This document shows positions 52,049-60,065 of a stretch of DNA of 60,065 bases, piece by piece. The position numbers were made by a program, and so were the translations under genes. A model generated the notes under the pieces. The model searched no databases. It had not been told where the DNA came from and saw only the letters and a list, made by a program, of their open reading frames with translations. The DNA comes from Chitinophagales bacterium (GTDB lineage: Bacteria; Bacteroidota; Bacteroidia; Chitinophagales; Chitinophagaceae): assembly GCA_026931325.1 (NCBI GenBank), contig JAIXLO010000058.1, positions 1-60,065 of the forward strand, read 5' to 3'. Position 1 is the stretch's first letter, and each line of letters begins with the position of its first letter.

Positions 52049-52918
52049 ATGTTGAAGAAAAGGCTCATACAAGCATTATGGATAGCAGCTGGTGTTGCAA
52101 CTATTGTGCTATTAGAAGCAGCTATGCAACAAAAAAATAAAAGTAAATGTACAAACGTGAGAATTGAGATTTCTGATGTTGAACAACACGTTTTTTTAGA
52201 TGAAAAGGATGTGCTAAGTGTAATTAATAGTAATGGTAGTGTTGCAGGAAGAGAAATTTCAAGTATTGATTTAAGAAGATTAGAAAGTTTGTTGAAACAA
52301 AACCCTTGGGTAAAAAATGCAGAACTGTTTTTTAATAATCAAAAAGAGTTAATAGTAAATATACAAGAACGAGAACCTATTGCAAGAATTTTTACAGTAC
52401 AAGGAAGTTCTTTTTATATAGATACTGCTGCACACAATTTACCATTGAGTGAAAAGTTAACAGCCAGAGTGCCTGTGTTTACAAGCTTTCCAACAGATAG
52501 TGTAAAAACTTATGCTGATAGTTTATTAATGAAAGATGTAATTAAGTTAGGAAAATTTATACATGCAGACAGTTTTTGGTCAGCACAAATTGCTCAAATA
52601 AATATTTTACCAAATGCAACATTTGAATTAATACCTGTAATAGGAAATCATATTGTAACATTTGGCAATGCAGATGATATTGAAAAAAAATTTAGCCGAT
52701 TATTTACTTTTTATAAAAGTGCTTGGCTGCAAAATGGTTTTAATAAATACGAAAGATTAAATGTTGAATATAATAATCAGGTTGTAGCAACAAAAAGAGA
52801 AGCATCAACAACAATTGTTAGCAATGTAGTTGAAGAACCAAAAGCAATAATAAAAAAAGATACAATAGCTAAAACAAAAGATGAAAAAATACCAAAAGCA
52901 GTATTTAAAAAACAATAA
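52049..52918 (+). CDS. ftsQ: Cell-division protein FtsQ/DivIB-like
   Basis: This 289-residue bitopic protein has a short basic N-terminus, one transmembrane helix (about residues 8-26), a POTRA domain (about 35-105, with DEKDVLSVINSNG and LESLLKQNPWVKNAELFFNNQKEL) and a beta domain after it. The C-terminal ~40 residues are Lys/Thr/Glu-rich and disordered. Primary sequence is weakly conserved, as usual for FtsQ, but the position between murC and ftsA is decisive. Confidence 0.9.
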   Translation: MLKKRLIQALWIAAGVATIVLLEAAMQQKNKSKCTNVRIEISDVEQHVFLDEKDVLSVINSNGSVAGREISSIDLRRLESLLKQNPWVKNAELFFNNQKELIVNIQEREPIARIFTVQGSSFYIDTAAHNLPLSEKLTARVPVFTSFPTDSVKTYADSLLMKDVIKLGKFIHADSFWSAQIAQINILPNATFELIPVIGNHIVTFGNADDIEKKFSRLFTFYKSAWLQNGFNKYERLNVEYNNQVVATKREASTTIVSNVVEEPKAIIKKDTIAKTKDEKIPKAVFKKQ

Positions 52919-52965
52919 TTATTTAACCATAAAACAATTTTTAAACAACAACAAAACAGATATCT

Positions 52966-54360
52966 ATGAACCAAAAAGAAGCACCCATTATCGTAGGCCT
53001 CGATATTGGAACAACTAAAATAGCTGTAATAGCTGGTAGAAAAAATGAACATGGTAAATTAGAAATACTTGGCTTTGGTCGTGCCAATAGCAATGGTGTT
53101 GAACATGGCAGAGTATTAAATATTGACCAAACTATTAAAGCAATACAGCAGGCATTAAAAAGTTGCTTTGAAAGCAATCCTCAATTAGAAATTACTGAAG
53201 TTTATGTTGGAATTGCAGGACAACATATTAAAAGCCTTCAAACTCGAGGAGATATTGTACGACATGATCCTGAATCAGAAATTCAACAGTCTGAAGTTGA
53301 TATTCTGATAGAAAATCAGCGAAAAACTTTTATTCCAGCGGGTGATCAAATTATTGATGTTATTCCACAGGAATTTTATGTAGATAACATTCAAAATATT
53401 AAACAACCAGTTGTTGGATATAATGGAGTAAAAGTTGGAGCAAATTTTCACATTATTACTGGCGATAAAAATGCAATTAAAAATATTAATAGAGCAGTTG
53501 TAAAAAGTGGGCTTACAATAAAAGACTTGGTACTTCAACCATTAGCAAGTGCCAGTGCTGTTATGTCAGATATAGATTTAGAAGCTGGCGTTGCTATTTT
53601 AGATATTGGTGGTGGCACAAGTGATTTAGCTGTATTCAATGAAAATATTTTAAGGCATACAGCTGTGATTCCTATTGGAGGAGAAAATATAACAAATGAT
53701 ATACGTCAAGGGCTTGGTGTTTTAAAACAACAAGCAGAGGCAATGAAAGTACAGTTTGGTAGTGCTTTAGCAGATGAAGCAAAAGCAAATGCTTATATAA
53801 CTATACCAGGGTTAAAAGGAATGCCAGCAAAAGAAATTAGTGTAAAAAATCTTGCAAAAATTATTCAGGCAAGAATGGAAGACATTTTTGATTTTGTTAC
53901 TTATCATTTAAAACAAGTAGGATTAGATGGCAAACAATTAAATGGTGGTGTAATTCTTACAGGTGGAGGCTCTCAATTAAAACATTTAATTCAACTTACA
54001 GAATATGCAACAGGTTTAAATGCAAGAGTTGGATTACCAATAGAACATTTAGCTCCTAATCATATTGAAGAATTAAAAAAACCTATGTATGCAACTTGTA
54101 TAGGTTTGATATTAAAAGGATATAATGACTATGAACATAAATACAAAGAGTTTGCTGAAAATTATTTAAAAATAGAAGTTCCAGATTCATTAAAAACTGA
54201 AGGAGCACAAGAACAAGTACAAGAAAATTCTACAAATACAGAAGCAACTGTAGATGTTGAACAACGAAAAAACAAATTATCATTTTGGGATAAAATTGGA
54301 GAAAAATTAAAAAGAAATATCTACGAAATATTCAGTGATCAAAATGATAAAGCAATGTAA
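52966..54360 (+). CDS. ftsA: Cell-division protein FtsA
   Basis: This 464-residue actin-fold ATPase tethers FtsZ to the membrane. Nucleotide-binding segments are VGLDIGTTKIAVIAG near the N-terminus, AILDIGGGTSDLAVF in the middle and GVILTGGGSQLKHL later, and the SHS2-like 1C domain lies at about 85-165. The C-terminal end KIGEKLKRNIYEIFS is an amphipathic helix of the membrane-targeting type. It precedes ftsZ by 53 bases. Confidence 0.95.
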   Translation: MNQKEAPIIVGLDIGTTKIAVIAGRKNEHGKLEILGFGRANSNGVEHGRVLNIDQTIKAIQQALKSCFESNPQLEITEVYVGIAGQHIKSLQTRGDIVRHDPESEIQQSEVDILIENQRKTFIPAGDQIIDVIPQEFYVDNIQNIKQPVVGYNGVKVGANFHIITGDKNAIKNINRAVVKSGLTIKDLVLQPLASASAVMSDIDLEAGVAILDIGGGTSDLAVFNENILRHTAVIPIGGENITNDIRQGLGVLKQQAEAMKVQFGSALADEAKANAYITIPGLKGMPAKEISVKNLAKIIQARMEDIFDFVTYHLKQVGLDGKQLNGGVILTGGGSQLKHLIQLTEYATGLNARVGLPIEHLAPNHIEELKKPMYATCIGLILKGYNDYEHKYKEFAENYLKIEVPDSLKTEGAQEQVQENSTNTEATVDVEQRKNKLSFWDKIGEKLKRNIYEIFSDQNDKAM

Positions 54361-54413
54361 ATAAAAACTAACCATTTAAAAATAATCGTATAACCCATTA
54401 AACAAAATAAACT

Positions 54414-56276
54414 ATGATACACTTTGATTTGCCAAAACAAAAATCATCTATTATTAAAGTATTAGGTGTTGGTGGAGGAGGAAGTAATGCAGTTAATTTT
54501 ATGTATTCTCAGGATGTAGAAGGAGTAGATTTTATAATTTGTAATACTGATGCCAAAGCATTAGAACAAAGTAAAGTACACAATAAAATTCAGTTAGGGC
54601 CATATCTTACACAGGGCTTAGGTGCTGGTGCAAATCCTGAAATTGGAAAAGCAGCAACTGAAGAAAGCTTAGAAGAAATAAAACGTATTTTAGAAGTTAA
54701 TACAAAAATGGCTTTTATTACTGTAGGAATGGGAGGAGGTACAGGAACAGGTGGTGCTCCTATTATTGCAAAAATTTGTAAAGATTTAGGCATACTAACT
54801 GTTGGTATTGTTACTACACCTTTTAGTTTTGAAGGCCCACGCCGTATGCAACAAGCAGAAGAGGGTATTAAACAATTAAAACCACTTGTAGATACTTTAT
54901 TAGTAATTAGTAATGATAAATTAAGATTGCAATATGGCAATTTAAAAATGAGAGAAGCTTTTGCAAAAGCAGATAATATTTTATCTACTGCTGCAAAATG
55001 TATAACTGATATTATTAATAGTCGTGGACATATTATTGTTGATTTTGCAGATGTATGCACTGTAATGAGAAATGGAGGAGTAGCAATTTTAGGAAAAGCA
55101 GAAGTTGAAGGAGAAGACAGAGCACAACGTGCTATTGAAGAAGCTCTTTCATCACCATTATTAAATGATAGTGATATAAAAGGTGCTAAATGGATTTTAA
55201 TAAATATTAATAGTGCAGAAGGAGATGATGAATGTACAATGGATGAATTAGAAATTATCAATAATTATCTTCGTATGCAAGCAGGAGAAAATACTGATGT
55301 AATAGTGGGTACTGGTTATGATAATTCTTTAGGTGCAAAAATTGGGATAACATTAGTTGCTACAGGTTTTGATGCAAAAGACCCATTTGCTAAACCTGTA
55401 GAACAAAAGAAACCTGAGGTTAAACCAGAAAAAATTGTAATGACTTTAGGTGTTGAAGGAGAAGAACAAAAATTAGAAAAAACACAATTAGTTCAACAAA
55501 AACTACCATTAGAAGATAAAGATCCTTATGCTCCAAGAATGAAAGAAAAATATGAAGAAGAAGTAATACAACCCCTTAGTTCAGAGCCTATCGTTTACGA
55601 CTTTTCCACTAATACTTCACAAGACGTAGAAATACGAAGTGAAGATGAAAAAGAATCTTCTATTTTGCACTTTGAATTAAGTACAGAAATTACTGAGGAG
55701 GTAAATATACCTGCTGTAACTAATACAAATGAAACACAGCAACCATTAGCTGAAAATAATAATGAATCCTCTAATAATGGATTTCTAACAAAACCATCCA
55801 ATATTTATGCAGAACCTGAATATGAAAAGCCATCGCTAACGTCCGGACATCTTGTGGAACCAACTCCTATTACTGAGAACATTGAAGAGCAACCGGAGCT
55901 TGAAATGAAATTGGTAATAAGAGATGAATATCCAGAAGCGGCGAATGAAATAACAGTGAAGGCTCAACAAGAATCTAATGCTAATTTGTCTGCAGAGGAA
56001 CCAGCTATGCTGGACGATGTAGAAGAACAAAAACGCAAAGCAGCTGAAAGAATTCAGAAATTACGTAATCTGTCTTTCAATGTTAACACTGCCTCTGAAC
56101 TTGGAAATGAGTTTGACAATGTTCCAGCTTACATTCGCCGCAGCATGGATTTATTTGGTAATACTTTAACTTCTGTAGATGATTTCTATAGTAAATACCA
56201 TGTAAAAAAAGATGAAAATGATAATACACAAATTTCTACTATCAATACTTTCTTAGATGGTAAAAAACCAGATTAA
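54414..56276 (+). CDS. ftsZ: Cell-division GTPase FtsZ with an extended linker
   Basis: This 620-residue tubulin homologue builds the Z ring. The GTPase domain (about residues 15-315) has VGGGGSNAVNFM and the tubulin signature GMGGGTGTGGAPIIA, and the T7-type loop NSRGHIIVDFADV. About 240 residues of Glu/Lys/Thr/Asn-rich linker follow. The C-terminal peptide region carries NVPAYIRRSMDLFG (about 568-581), then a ~35-residue tail. The overall length is well above the ~380 residues of enterobacterial FtsZ; long linkers are known in Bacteroidota. It ends the dcw cluster. Confidence 0.96.
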   Translation: MIHFDLPKQKSSIIKVLGVGGGGSNAVNFMYSQDVEGVDFIICNTDAKALEQSKVHNKIQLGPYLTQGLGAGANPEIGKAATEESLEEIKRILEVNTKMAFITVGMGGGTGTGGAPIIAKICKDLGILTVGIVTTPFSFEGPRRMQQAEEGIKQLKPLVDTLLVISNDKLRLQYGNLKMREAFAKADNILSTAAKCITDIINSRGHIIVDFADVCTVMRNGGVAILGKAEVEGEDRAQRAIEEALSSPLLNDSDIKGAKWILININSAEGDDECTMDELEIINNYLRMQAGENTDVIVGTGYDNSLGAKIGITLVATGFDAKDPFAKPVEQKKPEVKPEKIVMTLGVEGEEQKLEKTQLVQQKLPLEDKDPYAPRMKEKYEEEVIQPLSSEPIVYDFSTNTSQDVEIRSEDEKESSILHFELSTEITEEVNIPAVTNTNETQQPLAENNNESSNNGFLTKPSNIYAEPEYEKPSLTSGHLVEPTPITENIEEQPELEMKLVIRDEYPEAANEITVKAQQESNANLSAEEPAMLDDVEEQKRKAAERIQKLRNLSFNVNTASELGNEFDNVPAYIRRSMDLFGNTLTSVDDFYSKYHVKKDENDNTQISTINTFLDGKKPD

Positions 56277-56322
56277 ATTTTGTTTTGATTTTTAAATTTT
56301 AAGATTGTTTTAGTTGTTGTTA

Positions 56323-56354
56323 ATCCCGATAAGAAATTATCGGGATAATTTTTT
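56323..56354 (+). terminator. Intrinsic terminator of the dcw cluster
   Basis: ATCCCGATA (56323-56331) pairs with TATCGGGAT (56338-56346) with a 6-base loop, followed by AA and a six-T run at 56349-56354. It is about 46 bases past the ftsZ stop. Confidence 0.88.
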
Positions 56355-56365
56355 ATGAAGGAAAA

Positions 56366-57019
56366 TTAATTTCTCTTTTTCTTAAAATCTCCTCGCTTCC
56401 AACTTTTAATAAATTCAGCCCAAGCCATAGGATTTAAAATATTTATTGGAGGTAATTGACCTGTATAATAATATTTATTTGCTTGCTGACGCATTTGATA
56501 ATTTACTGCTTCTCTTCCATCTGGTGGTAAGCTATTGATTAAAATTCTTCTTTTAGCTTCATCAGTATTTTGCCTTGCAATTTCATAAGCATCATCGGGT
56601 ATTGATGTATTTACAAAATCTCTTTCAAACTGCTCTCTTGTTGGTCTTGAACGAATAATGGTTGCTGGTAAATATGCTGTATCGTTAATCATTAATTGTA
56701 TTACACTATATTGATTATCTTTTAAAGTATGTGGTATTTCTATTGTCTTATCTTTAAAACCTATACAGGAAAAAGTTATTTTATCTCCTTTTAAAACTAC
56801 TATACTAAAAACACCATCATCATTACTAATTGTTCCTCTTCCTTTATCTGTAACAATAACACTTGCACCACCAATAGCTCTTAAACTATCTGCAGTCATT
56901 ATTACACCATATAGTTGTACAACACTATCTTTAGGATATGTAGTTTGTGCTTGTACATTATTTAATATGAAAAGGAAAAATAAAACAATAAAAGAGATAT
57001 TGAATAATTTATTTTTCAT
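56366..57019 (-). CDS. Exported protein with a carboxypeptidase-regulatory-like domain
   Basis: This 217-residue protein has a signal peptide (about 1-24) and one beta-sandwich domain of the CarboxypepD_reg type (about 30-115: VQLYGVIMTADSLRAIGGAS, DKGRGTISNDDGVFSIVV, KGDKITFSCIGFKD). That domain is common at the start of TonB-dependent receptors, but no plug or barrel follows. The rest is hydrophilic and ends in a Lys/Arg cluster (KSWKRGDFKKKRN). Function unknown; a small periplasmic accessory protein is possible. Start is ATG at 57019. Confidence 0.75.
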   Translation of the reverse strand: MKNKLFNISFIVLFFLFILNNVQAQTTYPKDSVVQLYGVIMTADSLRAIGGASVIVTDKGRGTISNDDGVFSIVVLKGDKITFSCIGFKDKTIEIPHTLKDNQYSVIQLMINDTAYLPATIIRSRPTREQFERDFVNTSIPDDAYEIARQNTDEAKRRILINSLPPDGREAVNYQMRQQANKYYYTGQLPPINILNPMAWAEFIKSWKRGDFKKKRN

Positions 57020-57183
57020 GGTATTAATATTTTAAGATTTTCATTTTGTAAAACAAATTTACTAATAAACAATTTTATAATTTCCTTTATTCAAAAATGA
57101 GTATTTAAACAAAAACAAAATAAACCATTGAAAGTTCTATCTTCGCCCTTCTATTGTTTTTTTAACAAAAACTTTTCGTAAAA

Positions 57184-58278
57184 ATGACTGAAGAAGAAAT
57201 TTTAAAAGCAATGGGTACTGTACAAGACCCAGATTTTGGAAAAGATCTTGTAACTCTTAATATGGTTAAGGATATTGAAATTGATGGCGATAAAGTTTCC
57301 TTAACAATTGTTTTAACTACACCTGCTTGCCCATTAAAAGATAAAATGCGTTCAGATACAGAACATGCCATTAAAACAATGGTAAATAAAGATGCACAAA
57401 TTCATGTAAACTTTACATCAAGAACAACAAGTAAACGTTTACAGGGAGATAAAATTTTAAGTGGTGTAAAAAATATAATTGCTGTTTTTAGTGGTAAAGG
57501 AGGTGTTGGAAAAAGTACGGTAAGTGCAAATATTGCTTTAGCAATTGCTGAAAGTGGAGCAAAAGTTGGTTTAATGGATGCTGATATTTATGGTCCAAGT
57601 GTGCCTATTATGTTTGGTGTTCGTGGTGTTAGGCCAATGATGAAAGAAGTTGATGGAAAAGGAAAAATTGTTCCTTTAGAAAAACATGGAATTAAATTAA
57701 TGAGCATTGGTTTATTAGTAGATGAAAAAAGTGCTGTTGTTTGGCGTGGACCAATGGTAAGTAGTGCAATAAGACAATTTGTTGGCGATGTAGATTGGGG
57801 CGAATTAGATTATTTAGTTATTGATATGCCACCAGGTACAGGAGATATTCATTTAACATTAGTTCAAACAGTTCCAGTAACAGGTGTTGTAATTGTAACA
57901 ACTCCTCAACCAGTTGCTTTAGCAGATGCTAAAAAAGGGGTTGCTATGTTTGGCCAAACACAAGTTAATGTTCCTATTCTTGGTATTGTAGAAAATATGG
58001 CTTACTTCACTCCTGCAGAATTACCTAATAATAAATATTACATTTTTGGAAAAGAAGGAGGCAAATATTTAGCAGAAGAATATAATATAAATTTTTTAGG
58101 TCAAATTCCATTAATACAAAGTATTAGAGAAAGTGGAGATGAAGGAATACCTGCAATGATTGGTGATGATGAAACTTCTAAAGATGCTTTTAGAGAAGTT
58201 ACTGCTAAAGTAGTTCGTAATATTTCTATGCGTAATGCAAATATGCCTGCAACAAAAATTGTAGAAATTGTAAGATAA
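57184..58278 (+). CDS. Mrp/NBP35 (ApbC-like) P-loop ATPase
   Basis: This 364-residue protein is a Mrp-family iron-sulfur carrier-type ATPase. An N-terminal MIP18/DUF59 domain (about 1-95, MTEEEILKAMGTVQDPDFGK) is followed by the deviant Walker A FSGKGGVGKSTVSANIALA (about 102-120) and the Walker B region YLVIDMPPGTGD. The CxxC pair that bridges a cluster in ApbC is not seen; the corresponding stretch reads AYFTPAELPNNKYYIFGKEGG. It is a stand-alone gene with its start at ATG 57184. Confidence 0.92.
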   Translation: MTEEEILKAMGTVQDPDFGKDLVTLNMVKDIEIDGDKVSLTIVLTTPACPLKDKMRSDTEHAIKTMVNKDAQIHVNFTSRTTSKRLQGDKILSGVKNIIAVFSGKGGVGKSTVSANIALAIAESGAKVGLMDADIYGPSVPIMFGVRGVRPMMKEVDGKGKIVPLEKHGIKLMSIGLLVDEKSAVVWRGPMVSSAIRQFVGDVDWGELDYLVIDMPPGTGDIHLTLVQTVPVTGVVIVTTPQPVALADAKKGVAMFGQTQVNVPILGIVENMAYFTPAELPNNKYYIFGKEGGKYLAEEYNINFLGQIPLIQSIRESGDEGIPAMIGDDETSKDAFREVTAKVVRNISMRNANMPATKIVEIVR

Positions 58279-58333
58279 AATTTTTGTAAGATGAATTAAT
58301 TTATTCATCTCAAACGAAAGAGAGTTTAAAAAA

Positions 58334-59680
58334 TTAATACTTAGCTTGTACTCCAGTATAGTTGTGAGGTGTTATTTTTTTTAACTCTTTTTTTATACTA
58401 CTACTTACGGAAAGATTATCAATAAAATGATGAATTACTGTTTGATTGATGGTGTTGTGGCCACGTGTTAATTCTTTCAATACTTCGTAAGGATTTGGAT
58501 AATTTTCTCTACGCAAAATAGTTTGTATTGCTTCTGCAACTACAGCCCAATTATTATCTAAATCTTGTTTAATTTTTTCTTCGTTTAAAACTAATTTGTT
58601 CAATCCTTTTTCTAAAGACTTTAATGCTAAAATAGTATGAGCTATTGGCATTCCAATATTTCTTAAAACAGTACTATCTGTTAAATCTCTTTGCAAACGA
58701 CTTATAGGTAATTTACCAGATAAGTGCTCTAACAAAGCATTTGCAATACCAAAATTTCCTTCTGCATTTTCAAAGTCAATAGGATTTACTTTGTGTGGCA
58801 TTGTACTTGAACCAACTTCGCCCTTTTTTGTTTTTTGCTTAAAATAATCCAAGCTTATATATGTCCAAACATCTCTACTAAAATCAATTAAAATATTGTT
58901 GATACGTTTTATACAATCAAATTGTGCAGCAATATTATCATAGTGTTCAATTTGTGTAGTAAACTGCATACGTTGCAATCCAAGAACTTTATCTACAAAT
59001 TCATTACCTAATTTTATCCAATTAATTTTAGGAAAAGCTATATGATGAGCATTAAAATTACCTGTTGCACCACCAAATTTTGCACTAAAAGGTATATGAG
59101 AAAATAATGCAACCTGCCCTTGAATTCTTTCAACAAAAACCATCAATTCTTTTCCTAAAATAGTAGGAGATGCAGGTTGTCCATGTGTACGAGCAAGCAT
59201 AGAAATTTTATTCCATTGTTTTGCAAGATTGGTTATTGAGTAACAAGTATTAGCAATTGCTGGTAAATATTCATACTCCATACAATCTTTCCAACTTAAT
59301 GGAATAGCAGTATTATTAATATCCTGACTTGTTAAACCAAAATGAACCCATTCTTTTAAATGTGATACTCCCTTTTTTTCTAATTGTGCTTTTAAAAAAT
59401 ATTCTACAGCTTTTACATCATGGTTTGTTATAGCTTCTGTTTGTTTAATCAACATTGCATCTGACAAAGAAAAATTTTCTTTAACAGATAATAAATGTTG
59501 TTTAATAGCAGTAGAAATTTTAAAAAAATTTTTATCTGCAAGAAATAAAAAATAGTTTATTTCCACAGCTACTCTGTATTTAATAAGTGCATACTCAGAA
59601 AAATAAATATCTAAAAAAGAAACTTGTTTTCTGTATCGTCCATCAATAGGAGAAATGGCAGTTAAATTATTTAATTTCAT
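58334..59680 (-). CDS. purB: Adenylosuccinate lyase
   Basis: This 448-residue fumarase/aspartase-superfamily enzyme releases fumarate in two steps of purine synthesis (SAICAR to AICAR and adenylosuccinate to AMP). The signature loop is GSSTMPHKVNPIDFENAEGN, with the catalytic Ser at its start. Other segments are AISPIDGRYRKQVSFLDIYF at the N-terminus, TSQDINNTAIPLSWKDC and ARTHGQPASPTILGKE. The length is that of the PurB branch. It converges with the Mrp gene; a tentative -7 box lies at 59746-59753. Confidence 0.95.
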   Translation of the reverse strand: MKLNNLTAISPIDGRYRKQVSFLDIYFSEYALIKYRVAVEINYFLFLADKNFFKISTAIKQHLLSVKENFSLSDAMLIKQTEAITNHDVKAVEYFLKAQLEKKGVSHLKEWVHFGLTSQDINNTAIPLSWKDCMEYEYLPAIANTCYSITNLAKQWNKISMLARTHGQPASPTILGKELMVFVERIQGQVALFSHIPFSAKFGGATGNFNAHHIAFPKINWIKLGNEFVDKVLGLQRMQFTTQIEHYDNIAAQFDCIKRINNILIDFSRDVWTYISLDYFKQKTKKGEVGSSTMPHKVNPIDFENAEGNFGIANALLEHLSGKLPISRLQRDLTDSTVLRNIGMPIAHTILALKSLEKGLNKLVLNEEKIKQDLDNNWAVVAEAIQTILRRENYPNPYEVLKELTRGHNTINQTVIHHFIDNLSVSSSIKKELKKITPHNYTGVQAKY

Positions 59681-59745
59681 TAGTAGGGTTATAATTTACT
59701 CTTGTAATTATCTGTTATGCAACAATAATCATTTTACAGCAAATA

Positions 59746-59753
59746 CAAATTTA
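59746..59753 (-). promoter_or_regulatory. Candidate -7 element for purB
   Basis: On the minus strand this reads TAAATTTG, a full match to TAnnTTTG, and TTTG (59773-59770) lies 16 bases before it. The spacing is slightly short, so the call is tentative. The leader would be about 58 bases. Confidence 0.35.
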
Positions 59754-59830
59754 AATAATCTATTTTAGGCAAACTATGTTTTTTAGTTTTAATAATATAG
59801 AAAAGAATGTTTATTAAATTGTTATGAAAT

Positions 59831-59869
59831 AAAAAAAAGGATAAACTCTTTGTAGAATTTATCCTTTTT
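59831..59869 (-). terminator. Terminator of tRNA-Glu
   Basis: On the minus strand AAAAGGATAAA pairs with TTTATCCTTTT (59858-59868 and 59835-59845) with a loop of about 12 bases and further T residues to 59831. It begins a few bases past the tRNA 3' end. Confidence 0.75.
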
Positions 59870-59873
59870 GCAG

Positions 59874-59945
59874 TAGCCCGTAGGGGAATCGAACCCCTCT
59901 TTCCTCCGTGAAAGGGAGATGTCCTAGCCGATAGACGAACGGGCC
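59874..59945 (-). tRNA. tRNA-Glu (anticodon TTC)
   Basis: The 72-nt gene on the minus strand folds as a normal cloverleaf. The 7-bp acceptor is GGCCCGT with ACGGGCT, the anticodon loop is CTTTCAC with anticodon TTC (+ strand 59910-59912) on the stem TCTCC/GGAGG, and the T arm is AGGGG-TTCGATT-CCCCT. The discriminator is A, and CCA is not encoded. A hairpin terminator follows. Confidence 0.95.
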
Positions 59946-60065
59946 TTCTTCCTTTTAAATTGGGGTGCAAATATAGAAGCACTAATATTTGTAACCAAAA
60001 TTTTTTTAATCAATCAAAAAATAATGCATCTTTACCAAGAATTATTTTTTATATCTAATAAAAAA

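Noticed and set aside
54590-55261. Long (223-codon) open frame antisense to ftsZ
   Set aside because: It is the reverse-strand shadow of a strongly conserved GTPase domain, with a low-complexity Ser/Ile/Pro-rich translation and no family resemblance.
58289-58310. Hairpin AGATGAAT/ATTCATCT between the Mrp and purB genes
   Set aside because: A clean stem but no T-run on either strand, so it was not called as a terminator.
59734-59982. 82-codon minus-strand frame across the tRNA
   Set aside because: It runs through tRNA-Glu and its terminator, so it is not a gene.
1-60065. CRISPR array, prophage, IS element or rRNA operon
   Set aside because: No regularly spaced repeats, phage genes, transposase genes or rRNA-like sequence were found on either strand.

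Overview
The window is a very AT-rich stretch of chromosome from a member of the Bacteroidota. Gene content, protein lengths and the promoter style (TTTG ... TAnnTTTG) fit the Chitinophagaceae or a near relative, but that placement is inference from recognised families, not a database match. It looks like ordinary core chromosome: no phage, transposase, CRISPR array or rRNA was seen. One tRNA (Glu, TTC) lies at the right end. A small toxin-antitoxin islet at about 30.3-31.1 kb is the only clear accessory insert.

Layout. 0-6.3 kb: tRNA-modifying mnmD, an AlkA-like glycosylase and a very large tamB homologue. 6.5-9.3 kb: a DUF3276/PUR-like nucleic-acid-binding protein, truB and a GT39-like membrane glycosyltransferase. 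9.3-12.7 kb: a DUF985 cupin, an orphan NarL-type response regulator, a 508-base gap that appears to encode a free-standing RNA on the + strand, a SRPBCC protein and an ABC-2 permease. 12.7-16.7 kb: folK, a deoxynucleoside kinase, a LysE-type exporter, an ATP-grasp protein and a hisC-like aminotransferase. 16.9-23 kb: ftsK, ssb, a GH92 mannosidase and a YgjV-like membrane protein. 23-30 kb: yajQ, gcvH, a cyclophilin, a PAS protein with a histidine-kinase-like stub, serS, a YggS protein and an M1 peptidase. 30.3-34.5 kb: the TA pair, a tandem-OmpA protein, cyanophycinase, a TsaC-like protein, an IPExxxVDY protein and pterin dehydratase. 34.5-39.5 kb: folE coupled to an ECF sigma gene, a lipoprotein gene with the same ECF-type promoter, a TauE-like permease, ftsE and murB. 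40-56.3 kb: a complete, uninterrupted division and cell-wall (dcw) cluster, mraZ-rsmH-ftsL-ftsI-murE-mraY-murD-ftsW-murG-murC-ftsQ-ftsA-ftsZ, closed by a strong terminator. 56.4-60 kb: a carboxypeptidase-regulatory-domain protein, an Mrp/ApbC ATPase, purB and tRNA-Glu.

Most interesting signals. (1) A candidate ~305-nt non-coding RNA (about 10727-11033) has its own TAnnTTTG promoter and a hairpin/U-tract terminator. It is divergent from the orphan response regulator, and the region between them carries paired repeats. (2) A two-unit ECF regulon: the sigma-folE operon and the neighbouring lipoprotein gene both carry GTAACC-N15-TACTCTAA at the expected distance from their starts. (3) Five 10-bp-spaced GTGKT-like repeats sit directly upstream of mraZ and look like a MraZ operator; DnaA-box-like sites lie in the same gap and again upstream of ftsK. 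(4) tamB seems to begin at a CTG or ATT codon, because the only conventional start would remove its membrane anchor.
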